A stretch of 64,000 bases of DNA, from positions 135,262,153 through 135,326,152 of the forward strand of contig NC_079149.1 of the NCBI RefSeq assembly GCF_945859685.1, in the 5' to 3' direction. Position 1 is the stretch's first letter. Every line of letters starts with the position of its first letter. A program made the position numbers and the translations under genes. This stretch comes from Eupeodes corollae (taxonomy: Eukaryota > Arthropoda > Insecta > Diptera > Syrphidae). The notes below the pieces were generated by a model. That model was not told the origin of the DNA and ran no database searches. It saw nothing but the letters and a program-made list of their open reading frames with translations. This document shows, piece after piece, positions 12,461 through 23,876 of the stretch.

Positions 12461-12754
12461 ACTGGTGCCTTCATCGAAGTAAGCAAATCTTCTAACGGTT
12501 ATGCTGTTTTTGTTTTAAGCTTTACTTTTGTAATGTGTTAAGTAATAACTCGGCTAATTTTTTTTAAATTTGGAGGATTAACAAATAGCATCCTGAGCAA
12601 ATATGGATTTAAGTCTTAAAGACCACGATTTTCAACTTAAAAAAAAGGAACAACTTCAATAACCTCCAAACAACATTCAAAATCTGTTTATATTTACTAA
12701 CTAAAGTAGCAAGTAAGCCTTTAGTTGGACCTCAACTCTTAAACTATTTTAACT

Positions 12755-14100
12755 ACTGATAGGCCCTCAGACCTGTTAAGTCCGTTGGGGACCCCTTAAA
12801 GGGCATAGGGCCTCTACTGAGCTTACGCGCCATCGTGTACGGTTTCCGGAGATGTGTTTCAGCCCCTCCAACTCTTGCCTAGTGACGCTGATTCCGCCTC
12901 GATTGTCCTGCACCATGTGCTTCTCGGTCGTCCAGCTCTTCTTCCTTCTTGTGTGAGCGGATTCCAATGCATTGCTTGGCCTGCAAAGCAGTCGTTATCT
13001 TTTCGAAGCGTATGTTCCATCCATTGCCACTTACGTCTTCGTACTATAGATTCTATAGGTTCCTGACCAGTACTTCTATGAAGGACCTTATTTGAAATAC
13101 GGTTTGGACAGAAAATCCTCAAGATGTTACAAAGACATCACGAAGGTTTGCAGCTTTCTTGTTATGGCTTAACTAACCTTCCAAGTGCTGCACCCATAAA
13201 GAAGCACAGATTTGACATTTGTGCGAAACAGTCGTAGCTTTGTTCTTAACCTGATAGAGTTGTTCCTCCAAATTTTTGCCAGCGTATCGAAAGCCGGTTT
13301 TGCTTTGCCGATGCGGCAGATGCCTTCTTGTTCGGTTCCGCCTTCAATATGGAAACGATGCTTCCAAGGTATTGAAAGCCCTCCACTTTTTCCAGCGGTT
13401 GCGAGAAAATATTTATTTGAAAGGATAGTCGGGTTCCGAAGCTGATCACTTTTGTTTTGCCGGAATTAATTTTCAGTCCACAACTTCTGCTTCTCTCTCC
13501 AAACTTTTTGCCATTTGATGCAGATCCATGATCCTATGAGAGAGTAAGCAAACATCGTCCGTCAAAGTCCATTGGATCCCTCCGCTACCTGACAGAGCTG
13601 AGCGCAGTACATCGGTTATCACCAACAAAAACAATATTGGCGACAGAATGCAGCCCTGTCTTACTCCGTTTTGGATTTCAAAATCATCTGACAATTTACC
13701 ATCGTGTTGAACGCGACACTTGAATCCATCATATGCTGCTTTAATAATAGCAATTAGATTTTCTGGGATGCCTCTCCTCCGCAAAGCTAACCAGATATAC
13801 TCTCTGTTAACGCTATCCAAGGCCTTCTCGAAGTCGATGAACAGCAGGTGTAGTGGTGATCGATATTCAACGCACTGCTCAATAATGATCCGCACTGTGT
13901 TAATATGATCAATACAGGAAGATCCAGCGAGGAATCCTGCTTGTTCGGCATCGAGTGTGACCTCAAGGTGTTCTTTGATGCGTTCCAGTATAACTTTTAC
14001 TACTATTTTGGCAATGGCTCCTAGAACGCAATTTCCTCTCCAGTTTTCGCACTTTGTAAGATCTCCTTTTTTTGGGAGCTTACTGATAATATGCACTCTT
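12755..14100 (-). mobile_element. 5'-truncated non-LTR retrotransposon, RT pseudogene with motif-C deletion
   Basis: The minus strand has a 207-codon frame (14096-13473) with RT blocks in order: PKKGDLTKCENWRG, AKIVVKVILERIKEHL, LLFIDFEKALDSVNREYIW (motif A) and GVRQGCILSPILFLLVI (motif B). GIQWTL then runs straight into DDVCLLSH, so roughly ten residues including the aromatic-Ala of the YADD box are missing at about 13558-13566. Downstream, broken frames continue: KVEGFQYLGSIVS, KAKPAFDTLAKIW, RRRKWQWMEHTLRKDN near 13040, GRRAGRPRSTWCRTIEAE near 12890, and a terminal EALCPLRGPQRT near 12776-12810. The tail from RRRKWQW to GPQRT is typical of full C-termini in a widespread insect LINE group; I do not assign the clade. 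It starts abruptly near 14100, so the endonuclease is lost. Confidence 0.88.
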
Positions 14101-14105
14101 ATTAT

Positions 14106-15600
14106 TATCTATGAAAAATTTAAATTGTAAAAAACGTATTGGTTTGAAAATATTCATAACCTTTAGTAAAAAGAAAAATAAAGAAATGCTCATACGCCAC
14201 AGTGACCTTCCACAAACCAAATCTTTTCACTTTCTTAAATATTAATTGGAATTTAAGTTCAACTTAATATTTGTTGTACTTACGTATATTTTTGTAACTC
14301 AAAAATTTTATCGTCAAATAAAAGTGGAAGAAAAAACTATCACTTAAGTTCAATAAATCGGCAATCTTACTTCAATACATTTAAATTGCCACACTTATAG
14401 TTCTCTTGAAAATACACAAAACATAAAACCTCCCTCTTAACATTGATCTCTCTTATTATTCAACTACTGGAAAATAAATTCCATATTACATTCAGACATA
14501 TACATAAGTTAGAAGTAGGTCAGGTTTACACATCCCTCGACACTGGCACTGGGGCTAGAATGTATAAATACTTTTTCCTCGGTTGACAAGTTTAAGTTCC
14601 GTATTTTTTCTAAAAATATATCCAGAACATGTTCCTCCTTCCTGACGATACATCCAAACATACCTAGAATATGCATAACCATGTTATGCAAAAAGAAGGT
14701 GGGAATAGTCTTATTTTTCTTTTTTACTTTTATCAGTTTGGTCCGAATTTATTTATTTGGCCCGAATTTCAATTTCACTGCCACAAAGTGGGAGGGAACA
14801 CTATATTTGCCACTCCATGCCACGCCACCATTGCCACATGACATTGATTTACCTAATGCATGGTGGTGGATGGAGTCTGGAGTCCCCAAACAATTTCGAA
14901 TGGTGTCACAGTCCAAGTTCTATTTTGTTTTGTGTTTTTTCTGCTCTCATAGTGAATTGAAAAGTATCAAGAGTGCTGTTGTACAATGTTCAAGTATAAA
15001 GCTTGACGAAGTTTTTCATATTGCTTTATTTTTTGCCATACATAAGGATTCTCATCATCATTTGATTGATATCTTAACTTCGACATCATTGCTTTCACCG
15101 CCCGCCGCCGCCGCACGAACCAGTACAAAACCGCATCACATCACCGCACCCGCACACATCTTTTGAATCAATATTGAGTCGATTTGCCTAACATTTAGAT
15201 ACGTGAAACGGGCTGATGACATCGCATTACGGCACCTAAGTTTTAGGCGGCATTTGTACCTACTCATGTATACGTATGCGGATGTGGAGTGAACCATGAA
15301 AATCGATTGTCCAGTACAGTCCTGCCTCCTTCTGACCCAGAAACCAACTAACCAACAGACGAACTTTCTCCATTACGCAATAACCGCAAAACATTTTTGG
15401 ATAAAACCCCCATATCATCATGCGGGTTGATGAAGGGAATTTTTATTTTTATAAGAGCTCCGGCTATGGATAGGGCTACGGATACGGCATACAGCTACAT
15501 AATAGTTGTTCATCCTGTCCACTAAATGTATTGTCTTCATATGAAAACCATGAAGCAATGACCCAAAATGCCAATTTAACTCTATTTTGCCTATATTCAC
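14106..15600. other. Mostly non-coding; one unexplained reading frame
   Basis: No known element. Short GC-richer and CCG/CAC-rich patches lie near 15085-15150. The stretch contains the 161-codon frame listed separately. The remainder carries only short chance frames. Confidence 0.45.
14681..15166 (+). CDS. Unrecognised 161-codon open frame, doubtful
   Basis: This is the longest open frame in the window outside transposon sequence. From ATG at 14681, residues 1-6 are polar or basic (MLCKKK). Residues 7-27 form a hydrophobic stretch rich in Phe and Leu that could be a signal anchor. A Pro/His-rich part follows (residues 45-60), and then an Ala/Thr/His-rich tail (PPAAAARTSTKPHH, residues 140-155). 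The Phe run comes from a T-tract and the Ala run from a CCG microsatellite, which argues against selection. I recognise no family, splice partner or promoter. Most likely it is a chance frame in a locally GC-richer patch. Confidence 0.12.
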   Translation: MLCKKKVGIVLFFFFTFISLVRIYLFGPNFNFTATKWEGTLYLPLHATPPLPHDIDLPNAWWWMESGVPKQFRMVSQSKFYFVLCFFCSHSELKSIKSAVVQCSSIKLDEVFHIALFFAIHKDSHHHLIDILTSTSLLSPPAAAARTSTKPHHITAPAHIF

Positions 15601-16381
15601 AGGGTGTTTCAGTAGTATACTAATAAAAAATGTACCACTTTTCTGAGAGTCTAAAATAAAATACTTACGTCTTGATTTTTTAAAAAACAGAATTTGAATT
15701 TCTAATGTATCAAAAATAATTTATGAATTTTCCTTTATTTAAAAATTAGCCCTGAAATTAAGGATTTTGGTTTCTTGTACTAAATTTTTAATTTAGTTCT
15801 TCGAAGGAAGCTTCTTATGAAAAATAAAAGAGCCTTTAAATATTGATTCTTCTATTCAAAAATTCTGTACAAAAATTCCAAACACTTTTGGAGATTGTCG
15901 TTCGAAATTGTGTCATATATTTTTCTTTGAACATAATTTTTGAATAAAAGAGTCAAAATTAAAATTTACTAAAATCTTTTCTTACGCACTAAATTTTTTC
16001 TGTTTTAATTTCGAATTTGACTAAATGTATTTACTTTTTGGCTTTTTAGACACAATGTTCAGTAATTTAGGACAGAATATTAGAGCAAAAGCATTTTTAG
16101 TTGTTTGTACTAAATTTTTAAATTTAGTCCTTTAGTGCAAGAGATAAAGTTTCTGATCTTCTTCTTGAATAGGACTAAAAAGAATCTTCAAATTTTATTT
16201 CTTTTGTTCAAATTCTGGCCAAAATAAAGAGTTCCAAATTTGGAACTGCAAACTTTTTTTTTTAGAATTTAAAAACACTACGAAGTCAATTTTAAAATAC
16301 TTTAATGAAGAATCAAATTTACAAAGAATTTTTCGAGCACATTTCCAAATAGAAATGCTAAAACTAAGTCCTTGCTTACTA

Positions 16382-16924
16382 AAGGGTGTTTTTAGAGGCA
16401 TATAACTTTGACATGAAATTTACTTTATAAGACACATAATTTTTCTGGTACTATGATTTAAATTTGTGGTCCGGCAGATCACCAACATTGCTGGTTTGGA
16501 AGCAGTCTGATTGTTGATGACTTTTGTAACCGAATATTGATCCATTGTTTTAGGCTTATCGGCGAAAAAACCAAGCTACGTTACGTCCTTGAGGCCATTT
16601 CCAGGTTTTTTAAGGAATTAAGAACCGATTGTTCCATTAACTCGTTAAGCACATAAAAGAGTCGGATTTTGTAGATGATATGTACACTTGAGGATTTTCA
16701 TCAGCCAAAGTCAGGCAGTTTTGTTTTTTTTGACGTATCCAATTCAACCAAAATTTAGTTTTATCGCTAAACTTAATTCACGTGATACGTTTTTCGAACA
16801 GATCCATGATTTTCAAAATAGAATTGTAGCTCAGGCGTCAGTCAATTCTTGTTGAAATGCCAAACTAAAATTAAAATAAATCACTAGACAGTTGACAGTT
16901 CTATAACTCTAAAAATAATACCTT
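16382..16924 (-). mobile_element. Internally deleted mariner-like DDE transposon
   Basis: Ends are AAGGGTGTTTTTAGAGGCAT (16382 onward) and the imperfect complement of AAGGTATTATTTTTAGAGTT (to 16924). TA precedes the left end. The minus strand encodes transposase remnants: KFSDKTKFWLN, then KQNCLTLADENPQVYI (about 16690-16770). This fits the DDE block with a YVNKQNCRIW-type motif of a widespread insect transposase family. A tail, CFQTSNVGDLPDHKFKS, lies near 16455-16510 close to the left end. The first Asp (FSD) is kept, but the middle of the catalytic domain is lost and frames shift. The ends and subterminal CAAACTAAAATTAAAATAAA resemble the element at 40267-40606, so both come from one family. 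Confidence 0.7.
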
Positions 16925-16997
16925 TTGTACCAAATTATAAGTCAATTCCTTGGTAACTTCTTACCATTTGATTCCATTTTAGAAACAACGATGAATT

Positions 16998-17092
16998 GGA
17001 ACACGTCTAAATAGCGACAGTTCGTGAAAAAAAGGAAATCAAACAAACCTTAATCGGGGGAAAGGGCTTCTTAATTTGAAATGTCAGAAACT
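16998..17092 (-). repeat. Dispersed ~95-bp repeat, copy B
   Basis: This is the only copy in reverse orientation. On the minus strand it reads GTTTCTGACATTTCAAAT, a variable part with CCCCCGATT, AAGGTTTGTTTGATTT, then TTTTCACGAACTGTCGC and TTTAGACGTGTTCC. It lies about 70 bp beyond the end of the deleted mariner-like transposon. Confidence 0.6.
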
Positions 17093-17305
17093 TAAACGTC
17101 ATTTGAAAGATACGGTAGCCATTTTGTTCAACTTTAAAAAGTTCTAATATCACTAAAAATTAGTACTCCTATTTATTTACTGGATTTAATACCAAGTTTA
17201 AGGTGATATGATTTTGAAAATCAGAAGAAGGATAGTTCAGAATTTTGTTTATAAAATGATCCATAAAATAACATAAGGTTATTTAAATTTTGGACATCCT
17301 GTAGA

Positions 17306-18780
17306 ATTATGTTGTAATCTACGGTACTGTAGCTAAGCAGCCTTTTACACCCGACGACGACGACGACGACGTAGACCAAAAGGCCTAAACTAACAATTTT
17401 ATTTTGGGCGACACGTCGTCAATTGGCATACGTGCAATTACGGTTTCAGCATTTTCCCCAATGGAATGTGTGTGTTTGTGTGTGTGTAGTTGTCGTCCTC
17501 CTTCTATTTTCTATTTTACTATGTTTTTTCTTTCTTTTTGTTGTATTACAGCCAACTAGTCGATTCGTATGGGTCTATATGAGAATATATCCTTTTGGTC
17601 CTTTCTGTAACGCTCTGGTTTTCTTCTATTTTTATGGTTCACTTTGGCATATCATACAGACACAGACAGAGAAAGAGAAAGAGAGAGAGACAGGGAGGAA
17701 GAAGTGGGAGCTACTGTGGCTGTGCTATAGTGCATCTAGAGATTAAGTACCTCCTGGCTCGTATAACCTTCTAGAGAGCTTTTATCATTGTATAGCTGGT
17801 TTTTGATAGGATATATGAGTAGATAGGATAACGTCACGATTCGGTTTCTTTTTTATTTTTTCGTATGTCCTTTTCCTTTATTTTGCTTTTTTATTTTTGT
17901 TGGCAATTTCGCTGAGAAAGGAGGAAACGAACTTATATTATGATGATGTTGTATTACATCTTTCATCGATTTACTTTGAAAACTGCAGGAATATACTATC
18001 CGCGAGTTCTTGAGCTTCTGAAAACAGATATGTGATCTGATCCGGGTGCTCTGTCCTGATGCCGCTGCTGCTCCTGCTGCATTGGCGAAAGGATGCATTT
18101 ATTGGTTATAACCTGTTTATCACTATATACCTTTTATAAAATGGGTGCTCATAAATATTTTGTATTTAATTTAAAATAATAAAAAAAAACCGTTTAGGTT
18201 CTTTTTATAGACTTGATATATTCTACTAAGGTAGTTGTCAAAATATTAAAATGTATACGTGTATCTAGTTATGAAAGTATGAAGTGTTATTTGATGGATA
18301 TAAGGATAAAAAAGTTGAGTACTCATATGAGTAGGTGAAGAATTTTTCTTTACCATTTTTCTTATCATCATAATATGTGAGATGATAGTAATTTTTGAAT
18401 TGAATCATTACTGCTTGAGATATTGTTTTTTAGTGCACGTAAAACGGTTCAAGAAGTATCGGTTTTTGAAAGAAAGTGCGTTTGCATGAAGGAAACTATT
18501 TTTATAGCCCGTATGTATTTTTCTGAATATGTTTCTTGGAAAACGTTAAATATTACAAAATGATAAATGTTATTATAGTTAAAATATCAGAAACCGATAT
18601 TAAAGTTTAAGTTTAGCACATAAGAAACATTTCAAAATTAACAACAAAATATTAATGAATGTTAATAGAATGTAATGTGTGTAAAGAGGTAGCAAAAGCA
18701 GCTCATATTTCAAATAAAAACTTCATGAAATAAACAATTTGAAAAAAAGTAAAAAGAAGGCTTATAATTTTCCATTGTCA
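17306..18780. other. Non-coding with microsatellites
   Basis: A (CGA)n run at about 17350-17370, a GT-rich run at 17466-17490 and a GA-rich run at 17662-17700 are visible. The 107-codon frame at 17423-17746 runs through the last two and is a product of simple sequence. The 81-codon minus-strand frame at 17853-18098 is not recognised. No gene is supported. Confidence 0.5.
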
Positions 18781-20225
18781 TTAAGGAGGTTAAGCCATTC
18801 TAGAATTAATTATTCCCCTTAAACCTCAAAAGTTGTGTCCCAAAAAATGAGTTGTAGGAGCACCAGCCCAGATATGGGAGTTATACTCAAGCTTTGGACG
18901 TACATTTATAAGTCTTGTAGATAACAGCCAGATCAGAGGCCGAGAAACAACAACCCAATGCTGCTTTAACGATACAAGGCAGCATTGGGTTTTCGAAGCA
19001 TTAAATTCCACGCGGTTTCTTATTCCCCATTGTTCAATGCTGTTTAGGTAGGAATTTTATGAGATTATCATATTTTGTCGTTGCATGTGAATCTGAAATG
19101 AAATGACGAATATGAAAAGCTAAAAGTACTATCGTCAGCGAAACAATGTATTGGATTAGAAGTTGCAGACAGGAGATCATTAATAAAAATGAGAAAAAGT
19201 GTAGGAGATAGGACAGAGCCCTAGGGCACACCAGCATCTATTTAGTGGTTTTCAGACTTGAATTCATTCAATACAACTTGTATTGAACGATTCGAAAGGT
19301 AATTACTAATTCAATGAAGGAGGGATTCATGAAAACCGAAAGCACGCATTTTCGATAAGAGAGCCTGATGCCAAACCCTAGCAAATGCTTTTCAAATATC
19401 AAGTGCAATAATCTTACTTTCCTGCAAAACGAAGTAAAGGTTTGCTCTACTGATCGGTGAGATGAACCACGCGATCTCCAGTGGACCTATTGCTACGAAA
19501 GCCGTATTGTCGGTCATTAAGAAGCTTTCGATCTTCGAGATATTTCTTGAGCTTATAATTGATCAGCGTTTCCATGACCTTGGAAAGAAGGGACGTAAGT
19601 GCAATCGGTCGGTAATTAGACGGTAAAGAAGATTGGCCTTTTTTGGGAATAGGCTGGAGAAATGCGGTTTTCCATCCGCTCGGAACGAGACCTGAGGAGT
19701 AGGACAGATGAAAAAGTTTACGCAGTGATTTTGCCAGCGTTGAAGAACATCTCTTCAGAACAATAGCGTGGATACCATCCGGAAGAGCGGATTTATGTAT
19801 ATTAAGATGTTATATATTATATATATTATTGGCGGCGAACTTCCTAGCAAAGAGATTTGCTTTCTCTAAAGGGCTAACAAATGGAGAGTCATTCACAACA
19901 AGCGTAGGAACCGACGAAGAGGAAGAATTCCTAATATTTTGTACAAATAACCAAAAAATTTGTACAAATCTGTACTGCCTTTGGGATATGCAGTATTTTT
20001 TGCCGTAATTTTTGCTCATGTAAAAATTTGGTTTGTCGAATATGGGCGTTGCAGGCCTTCCTGGCTTGCTATTGCATTAATAACCTCTTTACAGCTCGCA
20101 TCGAACTATGCGTTTTTCTTAGGTCTGATAATTTTAACCCAATTCGGAATAAAAGATAAGTTGTAGTTAAAAATTATTTGGCCTTTCTTGCAGGCATATT
20201 TTTAACTTTCCTTTTAGGAGGGTGA
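18781..20225 (-). mobile_element. Jockey/CR1-type non-LTR retrotransposon, truncated and deleted
   Basis: Minus-strand order from 20225 to 18781: pre-RT linker with SSSSSVPTLVVNDSPFVSP and LEKANLFARKFAAN (about 19850-19930), then PLFRMVSTLL and PKKANL. The RT core has ALDI-KAFARVWHQALLSKM (about 19340-19410), SNYLSNRSIQVVLNEF, then GVPQGSVLSPTLFLIFINDL (about 19170-19235) and CFADDSTFSF (motif C intact). Thumb sequence follows: VEFNASKTQCCLVSLK near 19000, then after a gap VRPKLEYNSHIWAGAPTTH near 18850-18905. Several frameshifts and stops break the frame. The jump from the FADD region to FNASKTQ is shortened, and the thumb-to-LEYNSHIW part is deleted. 5' endonuclease and 3' end are missing. 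RNase H is not seen, in keeping with Jockey/CR1 type. Confidence 0.85.
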
Positions 20226-20525
20226 TTTAGCCAAAATTCAATAAATCGTTAATGCCTTTTCTGCAATCTCGATATTCTATTAGTAGTATTTCTAAAAAAA
20301 CTATTACCGAAAAGCACTTTTTTGGGGTTGTAACTTTCATTAAAATTTAAATTATTGAAATGAAGAATTTTGAGTTCAAAGTGATCATCAAAATTAAATA
20401 CAAAGCAAGTGGAATTGGCAATAAATGATAGACTTGTAAGAAAATGCAATCATTATAATTCATTTATTGAATTTAAATTAAACATTGCATTCACCTAAAG
20501 ATTGGGACATCAAATTTTGCAATAA

Positions 20526-20866
20526 CCAGTCATTTGACTTGAAAAGACTGCAATAGTTTTTTTTTTCAATCATTTAAATGCAATCAATCGATTACAACTC
20601 TTTAAGACTTCATTTATTCTTTGCATTCATTTAAAGTCTTTTTGTTCTTTTGAAGTCTTCGCATACTTTTGAAGTCTTTGCATTCTTTTGAAGTCACGCA
20701 CATTTTAGCAATTTTAAATGACATTTCACTTGATAATGCAAAGACTCCAAAAGAATGCAAAGACTTCAAAAGAATGAACGAATTCTCAAATGATTCCAAT
20801 TATTTAATTGCAAACAATTGATTGAGGAAAAAGAAGACTGCAATCTTTTAAAAGTCAAATGGTTGG
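20526..20866. mobile_element. Foldback element with 19-bp subrepeats
   Basis: The left arm begins CCAGTCATTTGACTTGAAAA (20526) and the right arm, complemented, begins CCAACCATTTGACTTTTAAA (from 20866 inward). Both continue with a GACTGCA / GATTGCA block and a CAATCA block. Inside, each arm has tandem 19-bp units: TTTTGAAGTCTTTGCATTC on the left (about 20650-20695) and the complement GCAAAGACTTCAAAAGAAT on the right (about 20738-20777). The centre, near 20700-20735, is a short unpaired loop. No coding capacity; the 61-codon frame at 20614-20799 is made of the repeats. The structure fits a foldback or long-hairpin MITE. Confidence 0.65.
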
Positions 20867-22653
20867 TGTTTTTAAACTTTAAAGTTATATTGAAGTCATA
20901 CAAGATTGCATTCCCAAAAAATCCTATTCTTTTACAATAATTGAAGTGTTATAACATAAACTAAAATTGGCATCATGCATCAAATTTTGTATATGAGTTT
21001 TTGTTCCAATTTTTTTACAAGAACAATAATCTATTGTAAAATTGTTAAATGAAATATAATCAGCACCTAAAATAGTTGTTAGTAAAATAAAATAATTTTA
21101 AAGTCAATATTATTGTTTAAATTCAAATCACTAAATGTTAACAATAACATTTTTTTTAAATACAACAAATTTTAATTTAATTTGGTTATTTATTTTCAAA
21201 ATTCAAGTCCCAAAACTGTTTTTTACCAATGTTTACGTTATAACTTTTAAGGTTTTAAGATTTCCGCAGTAGATTCATGACATATTTTTAAATACTCGGA
21301 TTAGCCGCGTTATAACACGTATTTTAAGATGTGTCAATTTCTAAATTGTTATTTGTTTTTGGAAAAACAAACTGTCACTAAATGTCTAAAATGTCTAAAA
21401 AGTAATTCCAGCTGAAAAATATTTGGTACCATTTTCTTCGTCCAAAAAAGTCAAAATTTTAATTCGAAAAATGAGATGAATGAAAAAGTGAAGTGGCATA
21501 ATAGTTAGATTTTTTCATAAATGGGATAAAATACTAGAAAAGTCATTTGTTAATATTAAATATTTCCAACTTTAATTTCACCTTCAAACTCGAATTCATA
21601 GTTCCATAAAATTCCCGGCAAAAACCAACAAACCGCATATCAGGCATGGAAATTCATATGTCTGTGTCTGATGAGTTGAGCCTTTTTTTTTGTTGGCTAT
21701 AAACTTGTCAAATCCTAGCCACGACATATTTTTTGAGTAAAAATATTTTGTAAACATTTCGTTGACAATGACAATTGCTGCAATTTATTGTTTGAAACTC
21801 GTCGTAACATTTTATCCTTCATAAAGTAAAAAGTTTATGGTTTCTGATTAAAGATGACAAAAATAATGAAATATAGCTAGACAAATGAATCTCTCCTCAA
21901 ATATAGCTTTTTTTTAAATAAATTTACACAATAGCAAAAACTAATGACCCTAACCATATTATTCCTTGGTGGTGAAGCGGCCATAAGTTTCTCATTGAAA
22001 GTTCAAAGAAAAAAACAATATGCATGCACTACCAAGTATTAAATTCAATTCAATTTGCATATTTTTATTTATTGACTGCCATTTATCGACATACACCGGG
22101 TCAAAGAAATCAAGTTCAATGATTTACAAAAAGGCTTCTTCTTTTTTATAGAAGATCCTAGACGTATAACGTAAGATTGAATGAACTTACAATAATATTA
22201 TCCCGAAATACGTTAAACCTCGCTATTGAAAGTCCATATACGTAGCGTAGGTAGATTTGATACACTCTCTGTATAGGAACAATAGAAAAGAAAGGTTATT
22301 GAATTCTTGCATCACATAAATAATCGTCGTGCTTAAGCTCTGAATTAACTCAAAGTCTACAAACCCTGTCGCTTTTATTTTTACTTACATAATATTGATG
22401 TTGACTAATAGCTTCATATAGCAGAAACAAAAGTCTAGGTTTATGCATCCATATAGTGGGTTGTAATCAGAAAGTGTTGTTTTTGCTTCTCTACATAATT
22501 AACCTGATCTGCCACCCCCTTATATATATATAAAAAAAACATCTACACTAGAAACATTGACGTACAGGAGGTATGAATAGACTTTTACGTGCCTATAACA
22601 AACATTTAAGAAGCTCGAAAACTCAAGAAACTTTCTGTGTAGTGTCTGTCTTC
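20867..22653. other. AT-rich non-coding stretch
   Basis: No gene recognised. At 21350-21400, GTTATTTGTTTTTGG followed by ACAAACTGTCACTAAATGTC may be an eighth, very diverged copy of the ~95-bp dispersed repeat. A TA run lies near 22523-22531. Confidence 0.45.
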
Positions 22654-23876
22654 TTACACTGAAGGAAAAACGTATGGAATCAGTACATAAATATATAAAT
22701 TAGGTGGCGTAAAAGTCCGTAGAGAATCAGGGCCTAGTGACTTACAACACTGAACCATTCCGGTGTGCGAGTAATTGCAGGGATGGAGGGGACCTATAGT
22801 TTCTTTTTCATGACAAGAATTACACTTGGACAATTTGTAAATTCCTCGCAAGAGGCAGTACCCGTCTATAAAACTTTAGGTGGCACAGGCAGGGATCGAA
22901 CCCAAGACCTCTCGCATGACAGTCCAACGCACTAACCATCATGCAACGAGTACTACAGGACATACTCTTATGTAAAATTCTTGTACTAGATTTAAAAAAA
23001 AATGGTTACTTTTAACATGTGATGGTTACATTTTAATTAATGTACTAAATGAAACCTCCATTAGTTGAAACAAATCTATGTATTCAGTCTTTTATACGTT
23101 TTTAACCTTTATTCAAAACAAACGAATAAGATACGTATTATGTAATGAACAAAAACAACGTGTGTTTTATGTAAAATTTTTATAAATTACATAAATTTAT
23201 AATATGAGTGCATAACTTTTTACAATACATATTTATGTAATTAGTACATATACTCATTTATTAAATACAAATATTTATGTAATGATTACATATATGTTTT
23301 TAAAGACTGCATATAAACTTTACTAACTACATGGTCAAGGATTTATTCTGGATAAGCTAAGATAAATGTGTGTAATAATTATAAATAATACTTAAAGTTA
23401 TGTAATGAGTCTATAAAATCTATTAAAAGTTAATAAACATGTACTCACCTCAATTAACTGGTATAGTGTTTAATTTAATAATTTCATAAAGCAATTACAC
23501 ACTCATTGATCAGTGAATAGGATTATATATAAGAACTGTACTCATTATATAATAATATTAGAATGACAGATTGTTGATACTTTACGATATTTTATTTTAT
23601 TTAATCAAAGACTAGTAAACTTTTTTTAGATTAGGCGTTCTTAAAATCTTTAAACGTTACATAAACGCTTGTAGTTAGTAAAGATTTTATTATGTAATGA
23701 ATACAAAAGTTATATTTGCAAAAATCTAAGCGAAATAACCTTTTTTTTTGTGTTATGACTGTAGAAATTCTTTATTGGCTCCAACAATTTCTGTTGTTAG
23801 ACACGATTTAATTTTGTAATGTATAAAAACATTATGTGTGTGTGCTAAGTCTGCAAAAATGTTTCCTTCAGTGTAA
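22654..23876. mobile_element. 1.2-kb non-autonomous element with perfect 15-bp inverted ends
   Basis: TTACACTGAAGGAAA at 22654-22668 is exactly complementary to TTTCCTTCAGTGTAA at 23862-23876. The left part contains a nested SINE. The remaining ~900 bp is very AT-rich and repeats a TTATGTAATGA-like motif (near 23138, 23234, 23275, 23398 and 23690), usually followed by a TACATA. No transposase is visible. The target duplication cannot be fixed because the outermost TTA/TAA is itself symmetric. It fits a non-autonomous DNA transposon of unknown superfamily. Confidence 0.55.
22688..22958 (-). mobile_element. tRNA-derived SINE, copy 1
   Basis: On the minus strand the head reads GATGGTTAGTGCGTTGGACT (tRNA A-box region) followed, after a short arm, by GGTTCGATCC (22893-22902), an RNA polymerase III B box. 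The body continues through GGGTACTGCCTCTTGCGAGG and GTCATGAAAAAG, then AGGTCCCCTCCATCCCTGC, GTTGTAAGTCACTAGGCCCT and GCGCCACC-like GTCCGT..CGCCACC. It ends in an AT-rich AATTTATATATTTATG tail. The second copy at 42501-42746 has the same order. It lies just inside the left end of the 1.2-kb inverted-end element. Confidence 0.8.

Larger units (their letters stand above)
15601..17306. repeat. Possible element bounded by CAGGGTGTTTC / GGACATCCTG
   Basis: ACAGGGTGTTTCAG at about 15600-15613 is partly complementary to TTTGGACATCCTGTAG at about 17290-17305. The inward-facing CAGGRTGT-type ends resemble those of some insect mariner-like elements. The first 780 bp contains repeated ACTAAATTTTTAATTTAG-like blocks (15779, 16109). 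No transposase is visible in the outer parts, no clear target duplication is seen, and the region holds other elements. The pairing may be accidental. Confidence 0.2.

Noticed and set aside
17423..17746. 107-codon protein
   Set aside because: The frame is composed of GT and GA microsatellites (CVCVCV, TEKEKERE) with no conserved domain.
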